From positions 1,886 through 16,847 of the forward strand of contig DOUE01000037.1 in NCBI GenBank assembly GCA_003520745.1: a stretch of DNA of 14,962 nucleotides. Direction: 5' to 3'. Positions 6,739 through 11,713 of this stretch are shown piece after piece. Position numbers and translations under genes: made by a program. The notes under the pieces are model-generated. The model worked only from the letters and a program-made list of their open reading frames with translations, ran no database searches and was not told where the DNA came from. How positions within the stretch are numbered: position 1 is the first letter of the stretch; each line of letters begins with the position of its first letter. The stretch is from Erysipelotrichaceae bacterium. Lineage in GTDB: Bacteria; Bacillota_I; Bacilli_A; Erysipelotrichales; Erysipelotrichaceae.

Positions 6739-7038
6739 ATGGATGATTTTAGAAATGATATTCAACGATGGTTGAAGGATGAAGAATTCAGGAAAGAATA
6801 TGAATCGCTTGAAACCGAATATTCGATTATTCAAGCGATCATCGATGCAAGGAAGAATGAAGGATTGACCCAAAAACGTCTGTCGATGCTTACCGGTGTA
6901 ACACAAGCGGATATCAGTAAGCTTGAAAGAGGCATCGGGAATCCATCCCTAAAGACATTACAGAGAATCGCGGATGGATTGGGTATGAAACTGAAATTGA
7001 TCCTTGAACCGAAGTCCTTGACGCCGACGAAACCGTGA
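6739..7038 (+). CDS. HigA-like antitoxin, XRE-family helix-turn-helix protein
   Basis: The chosen start gives 99 residues; alternative in-frame ATGs at 6712, 6730 and 6733 exist, but 6739 has the best spacing (9 bases) to AAAGGGG at 6723-6729. The XRE-type helix-turn-helix is clear at about residues 43-80: LTQKRLSMLTGVTQADISKL followed by GNPSLKTLQRIADGLG. The N-terminal 40 residues form a charged helical region of the kind that wraps the toxin in HigBA pairs encoded toxin-first. It lies 29 bases after the toxin stop. It probably neutralises the toxin and represses the promoter at 6268. The AT-rich codon use matches the toxin, so the two moved together. Confidence 0.9.
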   Translation: MDDFRNDIQRWLKDEEFRKEYESLETEYSIIQAIIDARKNEGLTQKRLSMLTGVTQADISKLERGIGNPSLKTLQRIADGLGMKLKLILEPKSLTPTKP

Positions 7039-7051
7039 CTTTGACAGGCTA

Positions 7052-7060
7052 TGGTATAAT
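7052..7060 (+). promoter_or_regulatory. Extended -10 promoter candidate for the DUF4230 gene
   Basis: TGG followed by TATAAT (7055-7060) is a perfect extended -10 element, 23 bases before the start codon at 7083. No good -35 is seen at 16-18 bases; the TTGACA at 7041-7046 is only 8 bases upstream and cannot pair with it. Confidence 0.5.
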
Positions 7061-7082
7061 TAAGTTAAGGCAGGTGATGTTC

Positions 7083-7691
7083 ATGAAGAAAATCATTCAG
7101 TTCTTTCGTACTTTTAGGTACCTGATTCTCGCCGTGTTTTTGATCATCGTCACGGTTTTCGCCTTCGGTGTTTCAAAAAATTTCCAATTCGTCCGGAAGT
7201 CGGAGATCGGTGTTTCCGCCGTATTGGAGAAAATCAAACAAATCTCACAACTGGACACGATCGAAATGTACTTCAATGAGATCCTGGATTATCGTGAAGC
7301 GATCACGATCAACGACTTTGAAGTCCCGTTCACCGAGAAATCGTTCATTTTCGTGGTGAAGGCGAAAGTGCAGTCGGGCATCGATTTGGCGTCGCTCACC
7401 GAAGAAGATATCCAAATCGTCGATAAGAAGATTACGTTGACGTTGGATCATGCGAAAATCACTGCGAAGGAGATCCTGGAGTACCGTGCTTATGCGGAAA
7501 AAGACGGGTTCTTGAATCCGGTGACCAATGAAGATACGCTGAATACGCTCAATGCGTTCCTGCTTCGCCTTGAGAAGCAAGCCGAGGACAACGGGATTCT
7601 GGAAAAAGCGGAAGAAAACGCGAAACTTGCGTTGGAAGGCTTTTTGAGTTTGATCGGTTATGAGGAAGTCGTCATCCGATTTAAAGAGTAA
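7083..7691 (+). CDS. Membrane-anchored DUF4230 family protein
   Basis: The start at 7083 (AGGTG at 7072-7076 upstream) gives 202 residues beginning MKKIIQFF. One hydrophobic helix (about 12-30) acts as uncleaved signal anchor; there is no lipobox, so the rest should lie outside the membrane. The pattern that follows fits DUF4230: VLEKIKQISQLDTIEMYF (48-64), a strand ending in VVKAKVQSGIDLASLTEEDIQI (91-112) with the family's GIDL core, KITLTLDHAKI (116-126), a region with FLNPVTNED (143-151), and a C-terminal helix pair ending in IGYEEVVIRF. The family function is not known. It is transcribed alone between the toxin-antitoxin module and the RpiR gene, from a separate promoter to a clear terminator. 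Confidence 0.82.
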   Translation: MKKIIQFFRTFRYLILAVFLIIVTVFAFGVSKNFQFVRKSEIGVSAVLEKIKQISQLDTIEMYFNEILDYREAITINDFEVPFTEKSFIFVVKAKVQSGIDLASLTEEDIQIVDKKITLTLDHAKITAKEILEYRAYAEKDGFLNPVTNEDTLNTLNAFLLRLEKQAEDNGILEKAEENAKLALEGFLSLIGYEEVVIRFKE

Positions 7692-7705
7692 GAAAAGGGA
7701 TTCAG

Positions 7706-7736
7706 GATGCTTCGAAATCCGAAGCATCTTTCTTTT
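7706..7736 (+). terminator. Rho-independent terminator of the DUF4230 gene
   Basis: GATGCTTCG (7706-7714) pairs perfectly with CGAAGCATC (7720-7728) around AAATC, and TTTCTTTT follows. It starts 14 bases after the stop codon. Confidence 0.9.
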
Positions 7737-7763
7737 GACACAAGAACTTCCTTTTTTTGTCAA
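7735..7763. repeat. Second hairpin directly after the terminator
   Basis: TTGACACAAGAA (7735-7746) can pair with TTTTTTTGTCAA (7752-7763) around CTTCC, with one mismatch and one G-T wobble. It starts in the T-run of the preceding terminator. It looks like a TTGACA -35 box, but no fitting -10 follows. The rest of the 7764-7872 leader shows no convincing promoter. Confidence 0.4.
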
Positions 7764-7872
7764 TCAAGAGCGTACAACTAAGCTTTGCGAACGATGGAAA
7801 ACTGGGATTCACACAAATCTCTGTCGGATTACGGTGAATTGTGGTTAAATGAGAATGATATGGAGGAAAGAA

Positions 7873-8733
7873 ATGTTACTCACCAATCAACTGAAAAATA
7901 AGAATCTCTTTAGCACGTCCGAAGAGTCGATCGTTCAATACATCAACGACCATCCGAAAGAAGCGGTCGCGATGAACATCATCGAACTGGCAGCGGCGGC
8001 TTACTCTTCACCGTCGACGATCGTCCGGATGTGCAAGAAACTGGGAATGTCCGGTTTCTCCGAGTTCAAGTTGAAACTGGCTTCGGAGATCAATTCGTTC
8101 ATCCTCAACGAGAAACGCATCGAGTTGGATGTCCCGCTTGAAAAGGGGATGGATCAGAAGCAAGTCGCACAGGCGTTCATCAACCTTCATTTCCAGGCGT
8201 TGACGGATACGTTCAATGCGTTGGATTACGAAAAGCTGACCCAGGCGGCACGGTTGATGATGGCGGCCGACAGCGTATCGTTCTTCGGGAAAGGTCCGTC
8301 GTTGTTGATCGCGGAAGATTTCCAATATAAACTGTTGCGTTTGGGGTTCTCCTCCGTCTGTGAGACGCTGGAAGGCTTCCAGGGCGCGTCCGTGCGACCC
8401 AACAAGCTGAAACGCGTCGCGGTCTTCATCTCGCACTATGCCAACAGTATCGACGTCCAGGAACGGATGAACGAACTGCGTCATTATAAAATCCCGATCA
8501 TCCTGATCTGCGCCAACAGTTATTCGCCTTATCAGAAACTCGCGACCCTCTGCATCAACATCGACAACGAAGAATCCAGGATCAAGTTGGGATCTTTCTC
8601 CTCGAGAACGTCGATGCAACTGGTCTGCGATATCCTCTACGGGCTGATCTTCGAATCGAACTATGAAAAAAACCTGGCTTGTCTGGTCGAATACGAGACT
8701 TACCGCAACGGGATCCGTGCCCAATCGAAGTAA
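7873..8733 (+). CDS. RpiR/MurR-family transcriptional regulator (HTH plus SIS domain)
   Basis: The start at 7873 is fixed by GGAGGAAAGAA just upstream; the in-frame ATGs at 7849 and 7855 lack one. The product has 286 residues, the usual RpiR length. Residues 1-75 form the helix-turn-helix domain, with IIELAAAAYSSPSTIVRMCKKLGMSGFSEFK (36-66) matching the typical 'ia.aa..S.aTivRf.kkLGf.Gf.efk'. Residues about 118-262 form a SIS domain that normally binds a phosphosugar. The first loop FFGKGPS (137-143) is kept. The second, usually of the type ISxSGxT, reads ISHYANS (186-192), so ligand binding may differ. RpiR proteins regulate phosphosugar use; the GH1 gene 1.7 kb upstream is a plausible target, but they are not in one operon. 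Confidence 0.88.
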   Translation: MLLTNQLKNKNLFSTSEESIVQYINDHPKEAVAMNIIELAAAAYSSPSTIVRMCKKLGMSGFSEFKLKLASEINSFILNEKRIELDVPLEKGMDQKQVAQAFINLHFQALTDTFNALDYEKLTQAARLMMAADSVSFFGKGPSLLIAEDFQYKLLRLGFSSVCETLEGFQGASVRPNKLKRVAVFISHYANSIDVQERMNELRHYKIPIILICANSYSPYQKLATLCINIDNEESRIKLGSFSSRTSMQLVCDILYGLIFESNYEKNLACLVEYETYRNGIRAQSK

Positions 8734-8758
8734 CCGCGAAAAAGTTCGCGGTTTTTTT
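8732..8758 (+). terminator. Rho-independent terminator of the RpiR gene
   Basis: AACCGCGAA (8732-8740) pairs with TTCGCGGTT (8745-8753) across an AAAG loop and is followed by more T residues to 8758. The stop codon TAA (8731-8733) is part of the stem. Confidence 0.92.
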
Positions 8759-8769
8759 ACATTTACCCC

Positions 8770-8798
8770 TTTACAATCCCAATTAGGTAATGTATTAT
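8770..8798 (+). promoter_or_regulatory. Promoter of the MarR-flavoprotein operon
   Basis: TTTACA (8770-8775) and TATTAT (8793-8798), 17 bases apart, each match the consensus at five of six positions. Transcription should start near 8805, between the two palindromes described at 8787-8818. Confidence 0.7.
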
Positions 8799-8834
8799 CT
8801 TAATAGGTAATACATTACTTATAAAGGATTACCT
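8785..8834. promoter_or_regulatory. Operator candidate: two phased palindromes and a third half-site
   Basis: GTAATGTATTA (8787-8797) and TAATACATTAC (8808-8818) are exact inverted repeats, and each core (TAATGTATTA, TAATACATTA) is itself nearly palindromic. As direct repeats, TAGGTAAT occurs at 8784-8791 and 8804-8811, exactly 20 bp apart (about two helical turns). The same half-site in reverse, ATTACCT, lies at 8828-8834. The first palindrome covers the -10 box and the second the predicted transcription start, the arrangement expected for repression by the MarR protein encoded 13 bases downstream. That the MarR protein binds here is inference. Confidence 0.7.
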
Positions 8835-8846
8835 CAAGGAGCACAC

Positions 8847-9314
8847 ATGCGAAACCTAGATCATATGAATGACGATATCTTCCTCTTCGGCGCCTTGTTC
8901 ATGGTCGCCAACAAGATCGATACATTATTGGAAAGGGAACTCAACCGTTATGGCGTGACCTCACGCCAGTGGTTTCTCTCGATCTGCACGGCATCGTTGT
9001 TCGAGAAACCACCGACCCTGAAAGAATTGGCGAACGTCAGCGGGACATCCCATCAAAACGTCAAACAGGTTGCGCTGAAACTACAGGAAAAAGGATTGAT
9101 GTCGCTCAATAAAGACAAACACGACGCACGCGTCACCCGGGTCCAACTGACCCCGGAAAGCGTCGATTTCTGGGCGAAGACCGAAGGGGATTCGCAACGT
9201 TTCCTCGGCGACCTCTATCGCGGGATCGCCCCCGAGGAATTCGCCGCCGCACGCATCGTCATCGAAAAACTCATGGCCAACCTACAACACATGGAAGAAG
9301 GGGAAAAAGAATGA
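8847..9314 (+). CDS. MarR-family transcriptional regulator
   Basis: The 155-residue length is typical of MarR. The start follows AAGGAG (8836-8841) by five bases. The winged helix-turn-helix is visible: RQWFLSICTAS (40-50) in the helix before it, LKELANVSGTSHQNVKQVALKLQEKGLM (58-85) as the recognition unit, then the wing with KDKHDARVTRVQLTPES (88-104), where the conserved D-x-R of the family reads DAR. A helical dimerisation region follows. The only cysteine is Cys47, in a helix; redox sensing is possible but unproven. It is the first gene of an operon with two flavin-linked proteins and overlaps the next gene by ATGA. The upstream palindromes suggest autorepression released by a ligand or oxidant. 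Confidence 0.92.
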   Translation: MRNLDHMNDDIFLFGALFMVANKIDTLLERELNRYGVTSRQWFLSICTASLFEKPPTLKELANVSGTSHQNVKQVALKLQEKGLMSLNKDKHDARVTRVQLTPESVDFWAKTEGDSQRFLGDLYRGIAPEEFAAARIVIEKLMANLQHMEEGEKE

Positions 9315-9700
9315 AAAAGGGATTGAAAATCATCGGCTTTGTTTTCGGTAGTTTAGTCGTAATCGCACTCGTCGTCGGCTTCATCTTCACCAATGGCCTG
9401 AAAGAAGGTGCGAACGTCTCCGTCGGTTCGATCGACCTGTCGCAGACCCCGGATGGAGCGTATGAAGGGAAATACGCGCTCAACCGATGGAAGAACACAT
9501 TGGTCGTCCATGTGGAAAACCATCGCATCGTAAGCATCGACGTTGAAAAAGACGTGATGTTCAAATTAGACACGGTTACGCAAGGTGTGATCGACGAAGT
9601 GATCGCGAACCAATCCTTGGACATCGACATCCAAGCCGGAGCGACCGTGACGACCAAAGCCTACCTCAAAGCCATCGAAGATGCGCTGGATGGAGAATGA
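9311..9700 (+). CDS. Membrane-anchored FMN-binding domain protein
   Basis: A 129-residue protein with one N-terminal helix (about 7-28, signal anchor, no lipobox) and an FMN-binding domain (the PF04205 type found in NqrC and RnfG). Visible signatures: DGAYEGKYALNRW (48-60), VVHVENHRIVSIDV (65-78), VIANQSLDIDI (97-107) and the flavinylation-like motif DIQAGATVT (106-114), in which Thr112 would be the residue that takes covalent FMN in characterised members. No ApbE flavin transferase gene is in the window; one would be needed elsewhere. The domain should sit outside the membrane. The gene overlaps the MarR stop (ATGA), and the flavodoxin-like gene follows two bases after its stop. Likely a small electron-transfer or flavin carrier protein; the partner is unknown. 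Confidence 0.85.
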   Translation: MKKGLKIIGFVFGSLVVIALVVGFIFTNGLKEGANVSVGSIDLSQTPDGAYEGKYALNRWKNTLVVHVENHRIVSIDVEKDVMFKLDTVTQGVIDEVIANQSLDIDIQAGATVTTKAYLKAIEDALDGE

Positions 9701-9701
9701 C

Positions 9702-10166
9702 ATGAAAACCTTGATCCTTTACACCACCACCTACGGGTATACGCAGGAAATCGTCGATGAAATGAAGAAACGGATTCCCGATGCGACGACGATCAACCTG
9801 CAGAAAACCACGGACGTGAATCTTGACGCGTACGATTCCGTGATCCTGGGCGGCGCGATCTATGTCGGGAAGGTGCATAAGAACCTGATCGACTTCGCGA
9901 AAACCCATGAAAACGAATTGTTGAAGAAGGAACTCCGACTCTTCCTCTGCTGTGCCTTCGAAGCCAATTTCAACGAGGAAATCAAAACGAACTTCCCCGC
10001 AGGTTTGGTCGACCATGCTTCTTCCATCGAGAACTTCGGCGGGAAACTGCAGGTTGAAAAGATGAACTTCGCCCATAAGATGATGGTGAAGATGATTTCC
10101 AAAACCCCGGAAGGATCCAAACCTATCTTGACCCATCCCGAGCGGATCGAAACCTTCCTACGCTAA
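9702..10166 (+). CDS. Flavodoxin-like protein (Flavodoxin_5 / HemG-like)
   Basis: The start at 9702, with GGAGA just upstream and one base after the preceding stop, gives 154 residues; the in-frame ATG at 9681 lies inside the previous gene. The FMN phosphate loop is visible as LYTTTYGYTQEIVDEM (6-21), corresponding to the flavodoxin T-x-T/Y-G-x-T pattern. The segment YDSVILGGAIYVGKVHKNLIDF matches the second flavin-binding region of flavodoxin-domain proteins related to menaquinone-dependent protoporphyrinogen dehydrogenase. No heme pathway gene is near, so a HemG role is not supported. A cytoplasmic flavodoxin paired with an external FMN domain points to a redox unit. A Cys-Cys pair occurs in LFLCCAFE. 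It ends the operon before a bidirectional terminator. Confidence 0.85.
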   Translation: MKTLILYTTTYGYTQEIVDEMKKRIPDATTINLQKTTDVNLDAYDSVILGGAIYVGKVHKNLIDFAKTHENELLKKELRLFLCCAFEANFNEEIKTNFPAGLVDHASSIENFGGKLQVEKMNFAHKMMVKMISKTPEGSKPILTHPERIETFLR

Positions 10167-10198
10167 AAAGCAAGAATCCAAGCGATTCTTGCTTTTTT
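10165..10198. terminator. Bidirectional rho-independent terminator between convergent genes
   Basis: A perfect 14-bp stem, AAAAAGCAAGAATC (10165-10178) with GATTCTTGCTTTTT (10184-10197), closes a CAAGC loop. On each strand the outer arm is a T-run. It starts at the flavodoxin stop codon and abuts the biotin ligase stop codon at 10198. Confidence 0.92.
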
Positions 10199-10908
10199 CA
10201 TTCGATGTCGATCATCGCTTTGGAATGAATCTTGATTTTATTCCGATCGATGTCGGTTGCGATCAGCGAGCCGTCAAAGTCGATGTCCGTGATGGTCGCC
10301 ACGACCGTGTCTTCTTTCTGTTTCACCACACAAGGCAATCCGAGTTGATAGAGCACGGCTTTATAGTTGACGAGCAGAGTTTCGTCATCGAGGGTTAAAA
10401 CCTCGTCCAAGGCATCCAACACCTTCAGTAAGAGGGCAAGCGGTTCATGGCGTTGTTTCACCTGTTGGATCAAGGAGGTGGCGGGCATACGCAGGTCTTG
10501 GGGGAACTTCGTCTGGTTCACGTTGATCCCGATCCCGACGACGCAGCTCCCGCCGCTGGTTTCGATCAGAATCCCGGCGATCTTACGATGGTCGACCAAG
10601 ATGTCGTTGGGCCATTTAATCTGGGGGGTAAGACTGTATTCACGCAATGCGAACACGATCGCCAGGGCGACCCGATGACTAAACAGAGGGGAAGAAGTAA
10701 ACGATTCATCCTTATACAGGATTGAAAAAAGCAGGTTCTCATCGCGGTCGGAACTCCATTTGCGGCCTTGCGTCCCTTTGCCTTGGGTCTGATACGAAGC
10801 CATCACGACGCTGCCGCTGCGCAGTTCCTCCTGCGCCCTGAAACAATAATCGTTGGTCGAATCGAGGACGTCGAAACGTCGTATTTCGTGGGCCATCGGG
10901 ATACTCAT
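10198..10908 (-). CDS. birA: Biotin-[acetyl-CoA-carboxylase] ligase, single-domain type
   Basis: A 236-residue cytoplasmic enzyme that activates biotin with ATP and attaches it to the AccB lysine. Catalytic motifs: the biotinyl-AMP loop GKGTQGRKW (43-51), KWPNDI (98-103), KIAGILIE (109-116) and GIGINVN (125-131), followed by a C-terminal SH3-like domain from about residue 190. There is no N-terminal DNA-binding domain, so this is a ligase only and not the bifunctional repressor. The start is fixed by AAGGAGG a few bases before ATG 10908. It is divergent from the acpP-acc operon, whose AccB is its expected substrate, and convergent with the flavodoxin-like gene. No clear promoter could be picked for it in 10909-11045. 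Confidence 0.93.
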   Translation of the reverse strand: MSIPMAHEIRRFDVLDSTNDYCFRAQEELRSGSVVMASYQTQGKGTQGRKWSSDRDENLLFSILYKDESFTSSPLFSHRVALAIVFALREYSLTPQIKWPNDILVDHRKIAGILIETSGGSCVVGIGINVNQTKFPQDLRMPATSLIQQVKQRHEPLALLLKVLDALDEVLTLDDETLLVNYKAVLYQLGLPCVVKQKEDTVVATITDIDFDGSLIATDIDRNKIKIHSKAMIDIE

Positions 10909-10948
10909 GGGGGAACCTCCTTTGTGAAGATTGCATGAAACCTAAGAA

Positions 10949-10962
10949 TGTAAGCCATTACA
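10949..10962. promoter_or_regulatory. cre-like palindrome between birA and acpP
   Basis: TGTAAGCCATTACA has perfect TGTAA/TTACA arms and agrees with the catabolite-responsive element consensus TGWNANCGNTNWCA at all but one position: the core CG reads CC. It lies 24 bases upstream of the acpP -35 box. The core mismatch makes CcpA binding uncertain; another regulator could use it. Confidence 0.35.
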
Positions 10963-10986
10963 GTGCATAAAATAGCGTTAATCGTA

Positions 10987-11014
10987 TTTACTTTTAAAAT
11001 CAAAGTATTATAAT
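10987..11014 (+). promoter_or_regulatory. Promoter of the acpP-acc-fabH operon
   Basis: TTTACT (10987-10992) and a perfect TATAAT (11009-11014) are separated by 16 bases. The start codon of acpP follows 31 bases later. An inverted repeat, TACTTT (10989-10994) with AAAGTA (11002-11007), fills the spacer and may be an operator. Confidence 0.65.
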
Positions 11015-11045
11015 GACACTGTTTTACCATAGGAGGGAAAACAAC

Positions 11046-11273
11046 ATGATTCTCGAAAAAGTAAAAGCAGTGATCGCCGAAAACCTCAACGTTGACGTAA
11101 ATAGTGTAGCACTTGAATCCCAGTTAAAGCAAGACTTGGGCGCCGATTCCCTGGATGCGGTCGAATTGACCATCGCCTTGGAAGACGCCTTCGACATCAA
11201 GGTCGACGACGAAGCCGCGGCGAAATTCATCACCGTGCAGGACATCGTCACCTACATCGAAAGTCTGAAGTAG
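11046..11273 (+). CDS. acpP: Acyl carrier protein
   Basis: The start at 11046 is set by AGGAGGG (11031-11037); it gives 75 residues, the normal ACP size. The protein is acidic and four-helical, with the phosphopantetheine site at Ser35 in LGADSLDAVELT (31-42), which carries growing acyl chains in fatty acid synthesis. The C-terminal helix ITVQDIVTYIESL fits the family. It is the first gene of the operon, followed 8 bases later by accB. An upstream in-frame ATG at 11013 overlaps the -10 box and is not a plausible start. Confidence 0.96.
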   Translation: MILEKVKAVIAENLNVDVNSVALESQLKQDLGADSLDAVELTIALEDAFDIKVDDEAAAKFITVQDIVTYIESLK

Positions 11274-11281
11274 GCACGACC

Positions 11282-11713
11282 ATGAATATCGACAAGATCC
11301 AGGCGCTGATGGCGCTGTTGAAGTCCAGCGATATTCAGGAACTGAGACTGGAAGACGAAGACGGCACGATCGAATTGAAGCGAGGCGCCGGACACACAAT
11401 CGTGCATCCTTCACACGCTGAAGCGAGCCGGGTTGTTAGTGAGCCGGCGCCTCTTCCGTGTACGCAAGGGACACTTGTGAAAGCCCCGCTGGTCGCCACG
11501 TACTACAGTCGCAAGTCCCCGAGCACGCCGCCTTTCGTAGGCGTCGGAGATAAAGTCAAGGTCAACCAGGCGCTCTGTATCCTGGAAGCCATGAAAGTCA
11601 TGAACGAAGTCAAAAGCCCGGTAAGCGGGACGATCGTCAAGATCGCACGCAACGACGGGGACTTGGTCGCGTTCGACGATGTTCTCTTCGAAATCGAGGA
11701 AGACCATGTTTAA
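11282..11713 (+). CDS. accB: Acetyl-CoA carboxylase biotin carboxyl carrier protein
   Basis: A 143-residue protein with the AccB layout: an N-terminal helical segment (NIDKIQALMALLKSSDIQELRLED, 2-25), a flexible linker with Pro, Ala and Ser (about 42-62), and the biotinyl domain from about 64 to the end. The biotin acceptor is Lys105 in EAMKVMNEV (102-110). A surface 'thumb' is suggested by SPSTPPFVGVGDKV (79-92). It carries CO2 from AccC to the AccDA transferase after biotinylation by BirA, encoded divergently. The ribosome binding site is weak, so translation may be coupled to acpP, 8 bases upstream. The stop overlaps the accC start by 8 bases. Confidence 0.96.
   Translation: MNIDKIQALMALLKSSDIQELRLEDEDGTIELKRGAGHTIVHPSHAEASRVVSEPAPLPCTQGTLVKAPLVATYYSRKSPSTPPFVGVGDKVKVNQALCILEAMKVMNEVKSPVSGTIVKIARNDGDLVAFDDVLFEIEEDHV

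Noticed and set aside
7041..7060. TTGACA plus TATAAT as a classic promoter before the DUF4230 gene
   Set aside because: The two boxes are only 8 bases apart; only the extended -10 element was kept.
7735..7763. TTGACA at 7735 as -35 box of the RpiR gene
   Set aside because: At 16-18 bases downstream there is only a TGTCAA/GTCAAT sequence, and the hexamer lies in the T-run of a terminator and forms part of a hairpin.
8008..8724. Open frame of 238 codons on the - strand opposite the RpiR gene
   Set aside because: It is the antisense shadow of a gene with clear HTH and SIS domains, and has no ribosome binding site.
9702..10166. Assignment of the flavodoxin-like gene as protoporphyrinogen dehydrogenase HemG
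   Set aside because: Similarity is limited to the flavodoxin fold and no heme biosynthesis gene is nearby.
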